From the NCBI GenBank assembly GCA_009761415.1, contig QUOL01000003.1, forward strand, positions 2,666,001 through 2,730,000: 64,000 bases of DNA. Direction: 5' to 3'. Position numbers and translations under genes: made by a program. Of this stretch, positions 1-11,406 are shown piece after piece; the stretch's first letter is position 1; every line of letters starts with the position of its first letter. The notes under the pieces were generated by a model. That model worked only from the letters and a program-made list of their open reading frames with translations, made no database searches and had not been told where the DNA came from. This DNA comes from Sarcomyxa edulis (taxonomy: Eukaryota; Basidiomycota; Agaricomycetes; Agaricales; Mycenaceae).

Positions 1-3000
1 TTGGTCGTTTACATCCAGAATCGCAGTTTATGAAAGACAACTACCTAGACAGTGCAGAGCAGATTTTACGCTTCAAATCGCACCGAGATCCACTGGTCAA
101 ACGCATGGTCATCACATTGATACCCACACTTGCTGCTTATGATACGCAGACTTTCACGGAACACTTCCTGCACAAAGCTATGGCTCACCTATTGACACAG
201 CTCGAGAAATCAAACGAACGGTCGTTTGGTGAGTCGACTCATTGAAATTGTTGTTACGGATCTTGATATCCAGAATAGCGTTCATTGCCATTGGGCACAC
301 TGCCGCCGCCGTTGGGAGTGATATGAAGCCCTTCTTGGATTTAATTATGGTGCAGATCAAACAAGGTCTTCTCAACAGAGGGCGCGTCTTCTATTACCCC
401 TTTCCAGGTTCTTGTACTCATCGAACTATGCAGGAAGAAGAACATAGGTTCAGAAGAGCCGATATTCCAGTGCCTCGGAATGTTAGCGTCTGCCGTCGGT
501 CCCAATCTGACCAAACTTCTGCACGATCAGTTGGATCTCATGTTTGCCTGTGGCTTGAGCGAGCCTCTGCAACAGGCACTTGTGGCGATCGTACGACAGA
601 TCCCTCCACTTTTGAGAACCATACAAGGTATGATATCTCGTTTCGATCTCAGGATTCAACAGTCCTCACGGCTTGCCTCTCAGATCGTCTCCTTGACCTT
701 CTTTCCCTCATTCTGAGCGGTCAGTCTTACAAGCCGCTCGGTGCGCCTCCTTCAATGAGTCGAAATGAGATGACCGCTATCACTAGAGACCTTAATGCTA
801 CTCAGGTGTGTCAATTGCTGGGACCCCACGACCATTCTTCTTAGTGTCCATCATCTAGATCACGAGCAGCGAGAGAAACCCAACGCTCATCACTTTGGCG
901 CTGAACACTCTTGGGACATTCGATTTCAACGGTACTGGAAATTTGAATGTCTGTTCGAGCTCTCTTACTGACGATACCAATGTTAGGACACGTTTTGAAC
1001 GAATGCGTCCGTCAATGTGCCTTGCCATACCTAGAAGACGATGACCCCGAGGTCAGGCGTGCTGCAGCTCTGACTTGCTGCAGGGTCTTCGTCGGGGATC
1101 GCATCTGCTATCAATCGAGTAGTCATGCTATCGAAATTATCAGCGATGTCTTGGATAAACTGCTCACTGTTGGGATAGCTGACCCAGGTAACTCTCTTTC
1201 CTATCTCGTTTGTGTCTTCTGACTTGTTTTCTGACTGTCTTTCGAATTTCTATCTAGATCCTGGCATTCGACAAACCGTGCTCTCATCATTGCATGAACG
1301 ATTTGATAGACATTTAGCGCAGGCCGAAAATGTGCGATCTTTGTTCATTGCGCTCAACGACGAGGTATTCGAAAACCGAGTCACTGCTGTTGGACTCATT
1401 GGCCGTCTTGCCAAACACAACCCAGCTTATGTCATGCCGTCCTTACGCAAAGCACTGATACAACTTTTGACGGAACTGGAATATTCGACTGTCCTGTAAG
1501 ACCAATGAACTGGACCTCATTTGATCGTTGATTGATCTTCATGTTTTTGACAGTCGCAATCGTGAGGAATGTACTCGGTTACTGACGCTTCTAGTCAGCG
1601 CAACACAGCGACTTATCAAACCCTACGCGCTCCCGATGCTACGAGTGCTGCTTCAGAAGGCTGGCGATGGGAATCCAACTGTCGCCGCCAATGTCCTCAT
1701 GTGCCTCGGGGAATTGGCCTGTGTCGGAGGCGAAGAATCAATGCCTCATGTTCCTGAGCTCATGCAGGTTATCATGTCCCGACTTTCAGATCCGTCCGTC
1801 TTGAAGAGAAACGCCGCCCTCCATACTCTTGGACAACTGTGCTCCAGTACGGGATACGTTATTGCTCCCCTTGTCGAACACCCGCAGTTGCTGCCACTGC
1901 TTGGAAGAATTTTGAAGACAGAAACCACTCAGATGGTCCGACGAGAGGTCGTCAAAGTCATAGGAATTTTGGGCGCTTTGGACCCATATCGGCGCAAGGT
2001 ACTTTTTCTTTTCTTGCTTTGCTCATCGCAGCATCTGACCGACGCCTGCGTTATGAAGACTAAACCTGAGGAGGAAGCCGAGAATTCTTTGATCGAAGCA
2101 AATGCAGTTCCTATCACCCAGATCACCGCTGCCGCCTCGTCCGACGATTACTTCCAGACGGTGGTCATCACTGCGCTCTTGGCCATACTGAAAGACCAGG
2201 CACTGAGTAGCCACCATCACACTGTCATCGAGGCCATCATGTCTATATTCAAGACCCAGGGACTCAAATGCGTCACTTTCTTACCAAAGGTGCGTGTTTA
2301 TTGATCTTCGGCTCTAAGACTTGTTTACTAATCACTTTCCAAGATTATTCCAGCTTTTGCAGCCGTGACGCGGGGTTCCGCGGCCCGACTACAGGAGTTC
2401 CATCTGCAGCAACTAGCCATTCTCGTTGGGATCATCAAACAACACATTCGTAACTACATGCCGGACGTGTTTGGACTCATCACTGAATTATGGGAGACGG
2501 CCTCACTTCAGCTTCCTATCGTGTCACTAATCGAAGCACTCGGGAAAGCACTAGACGCAGAATTCAAACCCTTCCTTCCAACGATCTTACCACTCATTCT
2601 CAAAGTTTTCGATGGGGAGCTCAACGAAAAGAGAATGAACACCCAGATCAAGGTTTTCGATGCTTTCCTGACGTTCGGAGCAAACATAGAGGAGTATCTG
2701 CATCTCGTCATTCCCATCATCGTTAAAACATACGAAAGGCCAGACGCAAACACCGCATTGCGGAAGAGAGCTATCCAAACAATTGACGGACTTTCGAGAC
2801 GCGTAAACTTCTCAGACCACGCCTCGCGTATCGTGCATCCGCTTGTACGGGTTCTTGAAAAATCAAACAACGAACTTCGTATGGCCGTTATGGATACATT
2901 ATGTTCCTTGGTGATTCAGCTTGGGTCAGACTTCGCTATTTTTGTTCCTACCATCAATAAGGTCTGCTGCCCTTCGATCGCCGGGGAACCCTTGCTAATT

Positions 3001-6000
3001 TTTTGATTTCCAGTGCATTCTAAGAAACCGTATTCAGCATCCGAAATACGAGAATTTGATCACGAAGCTTCTCAATGGCGAGCGTCTACCCCAAGAAACA
3101 GGAGTTCTCGAATTGCTGTACGTCTCTGAAAATGCGAGACTCTCGTCCAGGTCGGGTTTACTGATATGTCTTAGTTTAAGCGAGAGCGCAAGGGCACCAG
3201 AATTCTCTGCGCCTGCTGAAGCCACCAGAATGACCGTAAATCAACAGCACCTCAAACAAGCATGGGACACGTCTCAAACAGCCACGAGAGGAGATTGGGC
3301 AGAATGGATACATCGACTTAGCGTCGAATTCATGAAGGAGTCACCGTCCCACGCTTTACGCGCTTGTATGAGTCTTGTTGACATACATCCCCCCTTGGCC
3401 AAAGAGTTGTTCAACGCAGCCTTTCTTTCTTGCTGGAGCGAACTGTACGAGCAATACCAAGTCCGTACTCAATCCAAACTTTCACCTTTGGTCAAGATTA
3501 CTGACTGAATGTCGATTACAGGAAGATCTTGTTCGTGCACTTGAAGTTGCTTTGACTTCCAGCACAGCTCCGGCTGATCTAGTACACCGACTACTAAACT
3601 TAGCGGAGTTCATGGAGCACGAAGAGAAGCCTCTACCAATTGAGCCCCGTACCCTTGGAGAATACGCTATAAAGTTCTTTGCCTACGCAAAGGCTCTACA
3701 TTACAAAGAACTCGAATTCTTCTCAGAATCATCGCCTTCGATCATCGAGGATCTTATATCGATAAACACTCGTCTCCAACAACATGACGCAGCGTGGGGG
3801 ACTCTCCTCACTGCTAGAGAGCAGTATGATGTTACGCAACACGAGGAGTGGTACGAAAGACTCGGACGTTGGCCAGAAGCTCTGGTGGCATACGAGAAGA
3901 AGGCTGAAGCCGATCCGAACGATCTGGTTGTTCAGATAGGACGTATGAAGTGCTTGCATGCTTTAGGGGAATGGGACCAACTTGCTAAGCAGGTCGAAGA
4001 AAGTTGGGCAAATGCAAGCCATGAAGATCGTCGGGAGATTGCTCCGATGGCGACTGCTGCAGCCTGGTCATTGAACGAGTGGGATTCGATGGAAGATTAC
4101 ATTGCCATTATGAGGGCGGATTCTCCCGATCGTTCTTTCTATCGGGCAATTTTGTCTGTGCATCAGAATCAATTCCCGAAGGCGCTGGCTCAGATTGCCA
4201 AAGCGCGAGATCTTTTGGATCCAGAATTGACGTCATTTGCAGGAGATGGGTATGGCCGATCATACAGGTAAGTCTCAAGGTGCTTGTGAGGACATATGAC
4301 TGAGGAATTTCACAGCACAACAGTCCGCGCACAGATGCTTTCTGAGTTGGAAGAAATCATAGCGTATAAACAATATGCCGATCAACCTGAACGTCAGCAA
4401 ACGATGAAGAAAACTTGGATGAAAAGGTAAGCAGGTGTGACTGAATCGCGATGAAATTCCATTGACACCGAATTCCAAGATTGCAAGGATGTCAACCGGA
4501 TGTCGAGATCTGGCAGCGCGTCCTCCAAGTCCGAACACTCGTTCTCCACCCAGAAGATGATCCTATAATGTGGATCAAGTTTGCTAACCTGTGTCGCAAG
4601 TCTGACCGTATGGTCCTGGCGGAAAAGACGATAAATTCACTACTGACTCCGGATAAGGTGTGCAATACCTCCAAGATCTTGGCAATGAAATTGAACCTTT
4701 TCCGAGCAGCATCATACAAAGGCTCCCCCTAACGTGGTCTATGCCCAGCTGAAATACATGTGGGCGACCGGCGCTCATGAAGAGAGCTTACACTTCCTAC
4801 GCCAGTTCTCTGCTAGTCTTTCCAAGGATCTAGCAGCAGAGTCTTCAGACCACGTACAGCGCCCGAACGTTTCGAAGGAAAAACTGACTGAAATCTCACG
4901 TTTATTGGCCCGGTGTTACTTCAAGCAAGGTTCGTGGCAGGCGGAGCTCAAAGAGGATTGGGGATCTGTAAGTCTCATCATTGCTTCCGTTCGGCATGCG
5001 TTTGAAAAAAAGGCATCTAGAGAAACACGGAAGACATACTACATTCATACTATCTGGCCACACATTACGACAACACCTGGTACAAAGCATGGCATACATG
5101 GGCGTTAGCCAACTTCGATGTCATCAGCTACATGGAAACCCAGAACGAGACTAGAACTGATGACCTGCCGGCTACAGAACTCGCAGCACACGTCGTGCAG
5201 GCTATAGAAGGTTCGCTCTCTAAAAGATCTCCCCAGATACATTGTATAACTTTGATTTCTAGGTTTCTTCCGGTCGATTGCTCTACGTAACCAGGACGCT
5301 CTTCAAGATACCCTCAGGCTTTTGACGTTATGGTTCAAGTTTGGAGGTCACGACGATGTCAGTAACGCTGTCTTCAACGGGTTCTCCACTGTCGAAGTGG
5401 ACACATGGCTAGAAGTAATCCCTCAAGTGAGTTCACTCGCCTTGCTTCATTGGAGGTTCCTGGACTGAACAAATCTGTCTCAGATCATCGCTCGCATTCA
5501 AACACCCAGTCCTAATATACGTCGGAACATCTTCCACTTCTTGACGGATGTTGGAAAATACCACCCCCAGGCCCTGATATACCCTCTTACTGTAGCCTCG
5601 AAATCTTCTAGCACGTCTCGTCGAGATGCTGCACTTGCTATCATGGATCGAATGAGGGACCACAGCCCTAACATCGTCGAACAAGTCAGTAGAGTCTTCG
5701 TTCTCATGTCCTTTCATACTCACATTCTATTCGTAAGGCCATGATCGTCAGTGGCGAATTGATACGTGTTGCCATCCTCTGGCACGAGCTCTGGCACGAA
5801 GGGTTAGAAGAGGCTTCCCGTCTTTACTTCACTGAGAAGAACGCGGATGGCATGATAGCAGTTTTGGAACCATTGCATGAGATGCTAGAAGCTGTGAGTT
5901 GCGTCGTATTTCCTGCTAATATATTTATGACTGCTAATACATCAATCTCAGGGGCCTACGACTGCCCGTGAGACGTCATTCGCACAGGTCTTTGGAAGAG

Positions 6001-7918
6001 AGTTGCACGAAGCTCGTGAAGCGTGCCGTCGATATCGAATCTACCGGGATTCGACCGAGCTAGATAAAGCTTGGGACATCTACTATGGCGTAAGTGGACG
6101 ATAACAAGTAGATTGAATGTGATTCTCACGCGTCGACTCGATCCAGGTATTCAAGAAGGTCGAGAAACAGTTACCACAATTAACAACATTAGACCTTCAA
6201 TATGTCTCGCCTGCACTGCTGAAGGCTCGCAACCTTGACCTAGCTGTACCAGGTAGGTTTTCACGGACCTGATTACACTCTTCGCTAATCATAGCTCGTT
6301 TAGGCACCTATCAGAGCGGACGGCCCATTATTCAAATCGTCACCTTTGCAAACAAACTAACTGTCATAGCGTCTAAGCAACGCCCACGTCGAATGTCTTT
6401 GAAGGGTAGCGATGGCAAAGATTACCGGTATCTCTTGAAAGGTATATTTCGGTCGACTCCTTACTTCACATGTAATCTAACTCATTTCTTTCAGGCCACG
6501 AAGATCTTCGTCAGGATGAACGAGTCATGCAACTGTTCGGTCTAGTCAACACACTATTATCCGTGGATACCCCCAGTTTCAAGCGACATCTCAATATTCA
6601 ACGTTACTCTGTTATTCCGTTGGCTCCGAACGCCGGTCTTCTAGGCTGGGTCCAAGATAGCGACACACTGCATGTTCTTGTCCGAGACTACCGAGAATCA
6701 CGGAAGGTCCTATTGAACATCGAGTATCGTTTAATGCTCCAGGTCAGTGATCACTTGTCCGATTATCCACAGCTACTGATGATCTAATCGGTGGATGGCA
6801 GATGGCACCGGACTACGAAAACTTAACCATGCTGCAGAAAATCGAAGTGTTCGAGTACGCCCTAGAAAACACCACAGGACAGGACCTGTATAGAGTGTTG
6901 TGGCTGAAGAGCAGCAATTCGGAACACTGGCTAGAGCGTCGCGCGACTTATACACGCTCTCTTGCGGTAAACAGCATGGTTGGGCATATTCTTGGTCTGG
7001 GTGATCGCCACCCATCGAATATCCTGCTAGAGCGGAACACGGGAAAAGTTGTTCACATCGACTTCGGTGATTGTTTCGAAGTAGCTATGCACCGAGAGAA
7101 ATTCCCAGAAAGAGTGCCATTCCGCCTGACCAGAATGCTCACACATGCTATGGAGGTGCGTTCGAAATCATTTCCAATTCCTAGGGTCGCTTTGTTTCAA
7201 AACTGAATTACAATCTCCAGGTCAGCGGAATCGAAGGTAGCTTCAGAAATACCTGCGAAATCTCCATGAAAGTCTTGCGCGATAACAAAGAGTCGCTCAT
7301 GGCCGTCTTGGAGGCGTTTGTTTATGACCCGCTCATCAACTGGAGATTGATGCAAACAGACGTCGATGACCGGCATCCTGAATGTAAGGAACCACAAATT
7401 GATATCCGGTAGAATCCACTGACTAATCAATTGACACACAGATTCTGGTATTGATCCTGATCAAGCGGCAGAACTTGCTAGAGTAGCAGCACATCCTCAA
7501 GGTCCCAATCGTAAACTGAGAGCGGACGAGAGTGACATCTTCAATGGTATGCCCTACGTTCTCATCTATAAAAAGGGTCTAATATGGTCTTAGAACGACA
7601 AGGCGCATCTGGGGCGCAAGAAGTTCGTAATGAAAGGGCCTTGTTCGTGTACAACCGCGTTCAGCATAAATTGACTGGTAGGGCGTCCCACGTCTCAGCC
7701 CCGATATGATAGCTTACCAAATCTTTTACGTCTACAGGACGCGATTTCAACCCAGACGTCGTTCTTACGGTTCCAGCCCAAGTCGACAAGCTGATTATCC
7801 AAGCAACAGCTTTGGAGAATCTTTCTCAGTGTTTCTCAGGGTGGTAAGACAATAAAACTCTGGATCCCTCAAATGAATATAATCGACTGATTCCCCTTTC
7901 AGGTGTGCATTCTGGTAG
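1..7918 (+). CDS. TOR: Target of rapamycin (TOR) serine/threonine kinase, 5' truncated by window
   Basis: PIKK-family kinase, the catalytic subunit of TORC1/TORC2 that links nutrients to growth. The window opens inside the HEAT repeats, in frame from base 3, and many short introns interrupt the gene. Order seen: HEAT repeats (to about 3.0 kb), FAT domain (about 3.2-5.7 kb), FRB (about 5.75-6.15 kb, with the EEASRLYF and KAWDIYY stretches), and kinase domain ([15 protein letters not shown] near 6.5 kb, catalytic loop [12 protein letters not shown] near 7.0 kb, [10 protein letters not shown] metal-binding motif). The FATC tail is split by the last intron: the exon ending SGW joins to CAFW and a TAG stop at 7916-7918, as in TOR proteins (GWCxFW). 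The start codon lies upstream. Identity is firm; exon edges in the HEAT/FAT part are approximate. TOR1 and TOR2 cannot be told apart here. Confidence 0.97.
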
Positions 7919-8789
7919 TATGAATTACTGTCGTCGTTGTTCCGTGATCCTTCTCCCATCATCGTGTATTCTTGTATCCATCGCATCTCGCTTTCTCTGT
8001 CTGTCTTTGTGCATATATATCACCTATCAATTTTTGTTTTTTCACATCACGAATTCAAGCCGTTTGCATCGATATCGCGACCACGGACATGAATCCCAAG
8101 TTTCCAGGAGTGAGCCTGAGCTTTCCACTTACGGTCGAAAGTAAAGATACTCCGAGGCACCACTAGATCAAGGTTTGTCACCCGGTAAGCCGTTCTTACG
8201 CCGCAGATACGTCGCTTTCATGCAGTTTGGATCCACAGATGAGCTCAGGCAGAGAGCAGGAAAGGGTGTCCTTAACCCGTGCTCGAGATATACTTGACTG
8301 GGTCGGTCAAACCGTTGACTGCATCGTTGTACGCGTCGGAGATCTAGTCAAGTATTACCTTAAGTATATCTGGAATAAGAGATGAATGCATGGCGAAAGC
8401 ATGCATCTATAGATACGCCACACCGCGCGCTGTCTGTGTAACGTCAGTGACCCTGAATGCAGGCAAACGGCGTGTTTAAGTCTTGTAGGCTGGTATACTA
8501 TGAACGAAGTAATTTCTCCACTAATAATACAGTTTCTGAGACCATCGGGGAGAATCGTCTGAATGGTGAGGGAAGTGTCGAGTTTTGAGTTTTGAACAAA
8601 ATGTGGCAAGATCTTGCGAGGATTATCTTTGGAATTATCAGATAAGGTAGCGAGCCGATTGATCTGTCTACCGTGACTCTCTTCCTTCATGTCTTCTCAT
8701 GCGTACCAGCCTATAAGATCTTCGTCTATCGGTAGGTAACCTATCCTCTTCGCTACTCCCATACTGACATCTCTCCGACTTTGTTCTAC
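7919..8789. other. Intergenic: TOR 3' flank and siderophore transporter promoter
   Basis: No supported gene. It holds the TOR 3' UTR. An interrupted inverted repeat pairs 8286-8299 with 8346-8354 and 8362-8371, and a perfect 7-bp hairpin lies at 8386-8392/8400-8406 (ATGCATG, 7-nt loop, CATGCAT). Two GATA-type motifs sit closer to the next start codon. Confidence 0.6.
8637..8645 (+). promoter_or_regulatory. ATCAGATAA site, candidate iron-regulatory GATA factor site
   Basis: The bases ATCAGATAA match the ATCWGATAA consensus known for fungal iron-responsive GATA repressors (Urbs1, SRE, SreA). The site lies about 145 bp before the ATG of the siderophore transporter. A second HGATAR-type site, AGATAA, lies on the minus strand at about 8622-8627. 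The motif match is seen directly; binding and iron repression are inferred from the motif and the neighbour. Confidence 0.6.
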
Positions 8790-11406
8790 ATGTCTATTTC
8801 TAAAATCTCAAAAGACGAGGAAGAGGAAGTGCGCGACGTCGACCCTGACTTCGAAGCCGGCCATCGTCGCTCCACATCACAGCATAGTCAGCGAGAGTTA
8901 GAGGAAGATGAGGATGCTCATCTCGGTGTCAGAAAGGTCGAGGCTGCTGAAAAAGTCTACGGCAAGTATGCGAAACGGTGTCTGTTCATCAGGTGCGCGT
9001 CGCAAGTCGTGGTTCGTCCTGGGCGTTGTTGACTCGTAGCACAGTATTGGTCTAGCAGCGTATATATACTCGTTGGACGGGACGACAACCTACACATACT
9101 TGACCTTTGCTGCCTCCAGCTTCGGAGAACATAGCTTGATCAGTTCCATCCAAGTTGCACAGTCTATAATCAGTTAGTCACCAATTACCATCTCGAATCG
9201 TCCTTGGCATCTCACAAGCTTACGATTTGCTCGCAGTTGCTGTGGGCAAACCCGTCATCGCAAAAGTCGCGGATGTAGGTTCACGAGGAACGGCTTATCT
9301 TGTCGTTCGTAAGTTCTGCGATCTCACATTCACTTTCGACCCATTCTGATACATCTCCAGTGATATTCTACGTCGTTGGTTAGTCCACCCTATGTTTTCA
9401 TCCATGCTACTTCTTGTTCCTTATTCTATTATATAGGGTACACTGTTATTGCTTCAGCGCCCAATATCGGGACCATTGCTGGTGGCATTATCATTTATGC
9501 AGTGTAAGTCCATTATGTACATCTGTAGCGGCAATACTAACCCAGAAATCTCTCAGCGGCTATACTGGCCTCCAGCTGCTAATGCAAATCATCATAGCTG
9601 ATATCACAACCCTCTCTTATCGTGGTCTTGTACTCGGGCTGACGTCCGCACCATTTATCATTAACGCGTTTGTCGGTAGCAATATAAGCGCCAGTGTGCT
9701 CAAGCACCTGGGATGGCGATGGGGATGTCAGTGTCACCATCTCTCTAAGGATATTGTCGTTCCTGATCCATAGAATCTCTACAATCACTTCTCAGACGGC
9801 ATGTTCGCAATCCTGATACCAGTCTCTATCGGCCCTCTCATCGTCACGCTCCTGTGGGCGGAGCGTAAAGCGGCTCGACTCGGGCTCGTGCCTGTACTCG
9901 ATGCTGATCCATCTTCCTCCTCATCTAGTCTAGGGCAGCGACCGAAGATACCCATGTGGCGTCGGGCTGCAACCTTTGCAGACAAACTTGATGTCGTAGG
10001 ATTAACCCTGTTAGCTGCAGGTATCGCACTTATCTTATTGCCTCTAACATTGGCGGAAGGCGCTAAAGGGAAGTGGAAAAATGGTATGTCCTTCTCTCCG
10101 ATCTCATCTGAGGGATACGAGCTGATTATATGGCGTCTTTAGGTTCCATGATAGCCATGATTGTCATTGGATTTTGCCTTCTTCCCCTCTTCGCGCTCTG
10201 GGACTTTAAATATGCAAAACGTCCAGTTGTGTCGCTGCGGTTCTTGACGAATCGTAGTGTCGTGGGCGCTGCTCTCATCGGATTCTTCGATTTCGTACGT
10301 CATTACCTCGATGGCCAGCGTGTCCTTTTTGTACTAACTAGTTGCTTCCTCCTTTGTGCTAGATGTCATTCTACTTGACATATACATACCTGTACTCGTT
10401 TGTCATTGTCGTTAAGCCTTGGTACTCGCCGACTTCTGTCCACTTCTGCATTGTTTTGTCTTAGTAGTATCTCCCAGGTCCCTCCTCGATGCGACTTACT
10501 TTTCTCAAACTCAGACAGTCGCGTTGACTGTATTCGGAATATCAGCGGGTGTGGGGATGCGATATCTTCATCGGTACAAGGTATGATTCGGATGAGCTTT
10601 CTCTTCCATCACACGTCTTCTCATGTGCATGATTCGAATCTAGTACCTGCTTGTTGTTGGGCTATGCATTCGACTAGTGTATGTCCATCCACATCGACCG
10701 CACACATTCGCGTCTCACTGCTGACCTTAATTGAAGCGGCGTCGGATTGATGATCCACTCACGCGGTGCCCAAGGCTCCGACGCTGAACTTGTTTGGACA
10801 CAGATCCTCCAGGGTATCGGAGGGGGTATAGCGGACGTTGCCGCCCAAGTTGGCGCTCAAGCGTCAGTACCTCACGCAGACGTAGCTATCATCACAGCAC
10901 TAGTGCTTTTATCGACAGAGATCGGTGGAGCTATTGGTGGGGCCGTCGGTACGTCTATCACCATGTCCTTCATAGCAGTGTACTGAAGCGTGTGTATCAC
11001 GCAGCCGGCGCCATCTGGTCGAACACCATGCCGGGGAAACTGACGAAGTATCTCCCATTCTTGACACCTGACGAGATTCATACATTATACGGGTCTATTA
11101 CGTCTGCTGCCTCTAAACCTCGAGGAGACCCGGTACGAGAGGGTGTCATCCAAGGTATTTTCTTGCCAAAGCTCGCGGCCTTTCATGCTGACATCTAACA
11201 CGACTACACTCAAAGCATACAGCGACGTCATGAAAATCATGGTCACCGTGGCCACTATACTAAGCGTGATACCCGTATTCATCGCATTATTCATGCCAAA
11301 CTGGTACCTCGGAGACAAACAGAACGCGGTGGAAAATGTCAACCTCGCTGGCGAGGTTATAGAAGAGGAAGATGATGAAGTTGCCGCTACGCCCGTACGG
11401 AAATAG
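8790..11406 (+). CDS. Siderophore iron transporter, MFS superfamily (SIT/Mir type)
   Basis: Major facilitator proton symporter that imports ferric-siderophore complexes across the plasma membrane. The start is the ATG at 8790, giving an acidic, Ser/Glu-rich cytoplasmic N-terminus. The next exons show the SIT-type first helix region (TTTYTYLTFAASSFGEHSL), the helix 2-3 segment KPVIAKVADVGSRGTAYLVV in place of the usual MFS motif A, GGIIIYAVGYTGLQLLMQII, and LRFLTNRSVVGAALIGFFDF mid-protein. The last exon ends at a TAG (11404-11406) after an acidic tail (EEEDDEVAATPVRK). Many short introns split it. Fourteen membrane spans are expected for this family; I counted hydrophobic stretches only roughly. 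A consensus iron-GATA site lies upstream. Substrate is not predictable. Confidence 0.92.

Noticed and set aside
8355..8690. Minus-strand open frame of 111 codons between TOR and the siderophore transporter
   Set aside because: It overlaps the hairpins and the GATA promoter site and shows no family pattern.
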